A stretch of DNA of 33,996 bases from Clostridia bacterium (lineage in GTDB: Bacteria; Bacillota; Clostridia; Christensenellales; Pumilibacteraceae): assembly GCA_013316045.1 (NCBI GenBank), contig WSNJ01000011.1, positions 1 through 33,996 on the forward strand, written 5' to 3'. Below, one piece after another: positions 32,923-33,996 of this stretch (within the stretch, counting starts at the first letter, position 1; the number at the start of each line of letters is the position of its first letter). The position numbers were made by a program, and so were the translations under genes. The notes beneath the pieces are model-generated. The model was not told the DNA's origin. It worked only from the letters and a program-made list of their open reading frames with translations, and did no database searches.

Positions 32923-33996
32923 TTTTCTATTTCGCTCTTTTTTATTTGAATTACGGTTGGTCTGCCGTGCGGACAAAGCAAAACCGCGTTACTGTCCGTT
33001 ATGGAAGCTATAAGGCTTTCTATCTCATCATTAGTTAAGCTCTCTTTGCCCTTTACGGCAGCTTTGCACGCCGATTGCGCAACGGCATCCTTTACAAATT
33101 CTGTTCTGCTAATCTTATTATCTCTTATTTTTTCCAAAAGCAACGCGACAAACTCTTTCAGATTTATATCGTAACAAAGCGACGGCACTCCCGATAAAGA
33201 AAATCGGTTTCCGCCAAACGGTGAAACGATAAAACCCGCTTGTGCCAACAAATCAATAGAACTTTCTATAAGCTCGCGTTCGGAATGCGAAACTTCAAAA
33301 ATATACGGCAATAACAAATCTTGTACGGCATTAGTATTATTTTCTATACATTCCAAATATTTATCATACAATAACCGTTCGTGTGCAGCGTGTTGGTCTA
33401 TCATAAACAAACCGTCGTCTTTCTGAACAAGTATATACGTATTAAATAATTTGCCAACGACAATTATTTCACCGCAAGCGGAATCTTTCAAATCGAATTT
33501 ATTTTGAACAGACTGATTATTATTGTCGCTTCTATTTTGCGGTTTTTCGGATATGGCATCTGTGCCGTTTGCATCGATTATTCCGTCGCCGAATTCATTG
33601 ACGTTAAGAACCGTTGTGGGAAATTCCGATGACAATACCCTGCTGCGAGCTTCTTCGAGAGTTACTTTTCCGTCAAAACGCTTTTCGGAAACGGAAATGC
33701 CGGTATTGCTAAAACCGGTATCCTTAAACAGCAAACTCGAATCAAACCGTTTGGATTCCGATTTGCCGATATCGGAAACTATTTCTTTCGGAGCCAACAA
33801 CTCGCTCGTCAACGCTTTTTTAATCGCTCCGAAAATCTGCCCCTTGATTTTATCCAAATTTGAGAACTTGATTTCGGTTTTATTCGGGTGAACGTTTACG
33901 TCAACCATATCGAACGGCAAATCGATATAAAGGACGTATGCCGGATATTGGCGTTTCATAAGATAATCTTGGTAACAAACATAAATATAATATGAT
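32901..33996 (-). CDS. mutL: DNA mismatch repair protein MutL, 5' end outside window
   Basis: 365 codons are visible, and the frame stays open to the window edge, so the GHKL ATPase N terminus is missing. The fragment starts in the transducer domain (YQDYLMKRQYPAYV, DVNVHPNKTEIKF), then a poorly conserved linker, then the dimerisation/endonuclease domain: DQHAAHERLLYD (metal motif DQHAxxExxxxE with the last Glu as Asp), ACKAAVKG and CPHGRPT. It nicks the daughter strand in MutS-directed repair in bacteria lacking MutH. The ATG shown at 33959 is internal, not the start. Confidence 0.95.
   Translation of the reverse strand, partial: SYYIYVCYQDYLMKRQYPAYVLYIDLPFDMVDVNVHPNKTEIKFSNLDKIKGQIFGAIKKALTSELLAPKEIVSDIGKSESKRFDSSLLFKDTGFSNTGISVSEKRFDGKVTLEEARSRVLSSEFPTTVLNVNEFGDGIIDANGTDAISEKPQNRSDNNNQSVQNKFDLKDSACGEIIVVGKLFNTYILVQKDDGLFMIDQHAAHERLLYDKYLECIENNTNAVQDLLLPYIFEVSHSERELIESSIDLLAQAGFIVSPFGGNRFSLSGVPSLCYDINLKEFVALLLEKIRDNKISRTEFVKDAVAQSACKAAVKGKESLTNDEIESLIASITDSNAVLLCPHGRPTVIQIKKSEIEKWFKRIV

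Noticed and set aside
32923-32976. Upstream TTG start for miaA
   Set aside because: It would add a basic tail not found in the family and increase overlap with mutL; ATG at 32922 gives a normal N terminus.

Overview
The window is a gene-dense, moderately AT-rich stretch of a Gram-positive, Clostridia-like (Bacillota) chromosome. Three things point there: a complete spoIIIA operon (AA-AH) and spoIVB; the gene orders ispG-[polC locus]-rimP-nusA-rnpM-ylxQ-infB-rbfA-nrnA-truB-ribF and asp23-nusB-folD-xseA-xseB-ispA-dxs-nadK-argR-recN-spoIVB; and Gram-positive-style GGAGG ribosome binding sites with TTG and GTG starts mixed in. An uncultured gut-type clostridium is my guess, but genus cannot be read from the sequence. 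No rRNA, tRNA, CRISPR array or insertion sequence was seen, and no gene-free stretch exceeds 300 bases (the longest is 29396-29638).

Layout. (1) 1-2263: the 3' part of ispG overlaps a 520-residue protein that has the N-terminal, OB and proofreading-exonuclease modules of PolC but no PHP and no polymerase domain, at the locus where Bacillota keep full-length polC. (2) 2260-10347: a strong promoter and leader hairpin drive the translation/RNA operon rimP-nusA-rnpM-ylxQ-infB-rbfA-nrnA-truB-ribF. (3) 10371-12650: pepP-like aminopeptidase, efp and a divergent RpiB-like protein, closed by a strong terminator. (4) 12673-13716, minus strand: a two-gene unit, GyrI-like effector-binding protein and YdeI-like protein. 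(5) 13717-13911: a divergent control region with two promoters, a G-quadruplex-capable tract and a perfect Spo0A box. (6) 13912-19184: a stand-alone Spo0A DNA-binding domain without receiver, then spoIIIAA-AH. (7) 19196-29395: asp23, nusB, folD, xseAB, ispA, dxs, nadK, argR, recN, spoIVB. (8) 29639-30706: a tyrosine recombinase where spo0A is normally expected. (9) 30719-33996, minus strand: mutL (partial), miaA and a methionine gamma-lyase-like PLP protein.

Functional themes: translation/ribosome maturation, isoprenoid supply (ispG, ispA, dxs), DNA repair (xseAB, recN, mutL, the PolC-like exonuclease) and engulfment-stage sporulation (spoIIIA channel, spoIVB protease). The most unusual points are the polymerase-less PolC, the receiver-less Spo0A domain preceded by its own box while spo0A is absent from its usual place after spoIVB, and three genes (spoIIIAA, spoIVB, recombinase) whose best promoter places the predicted transcription start on the A of the ATG with no Shine-Dalgarno, suggesting leaderless mRNAs. 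All calls come from reading sequence and from memory of the families; no search was run.
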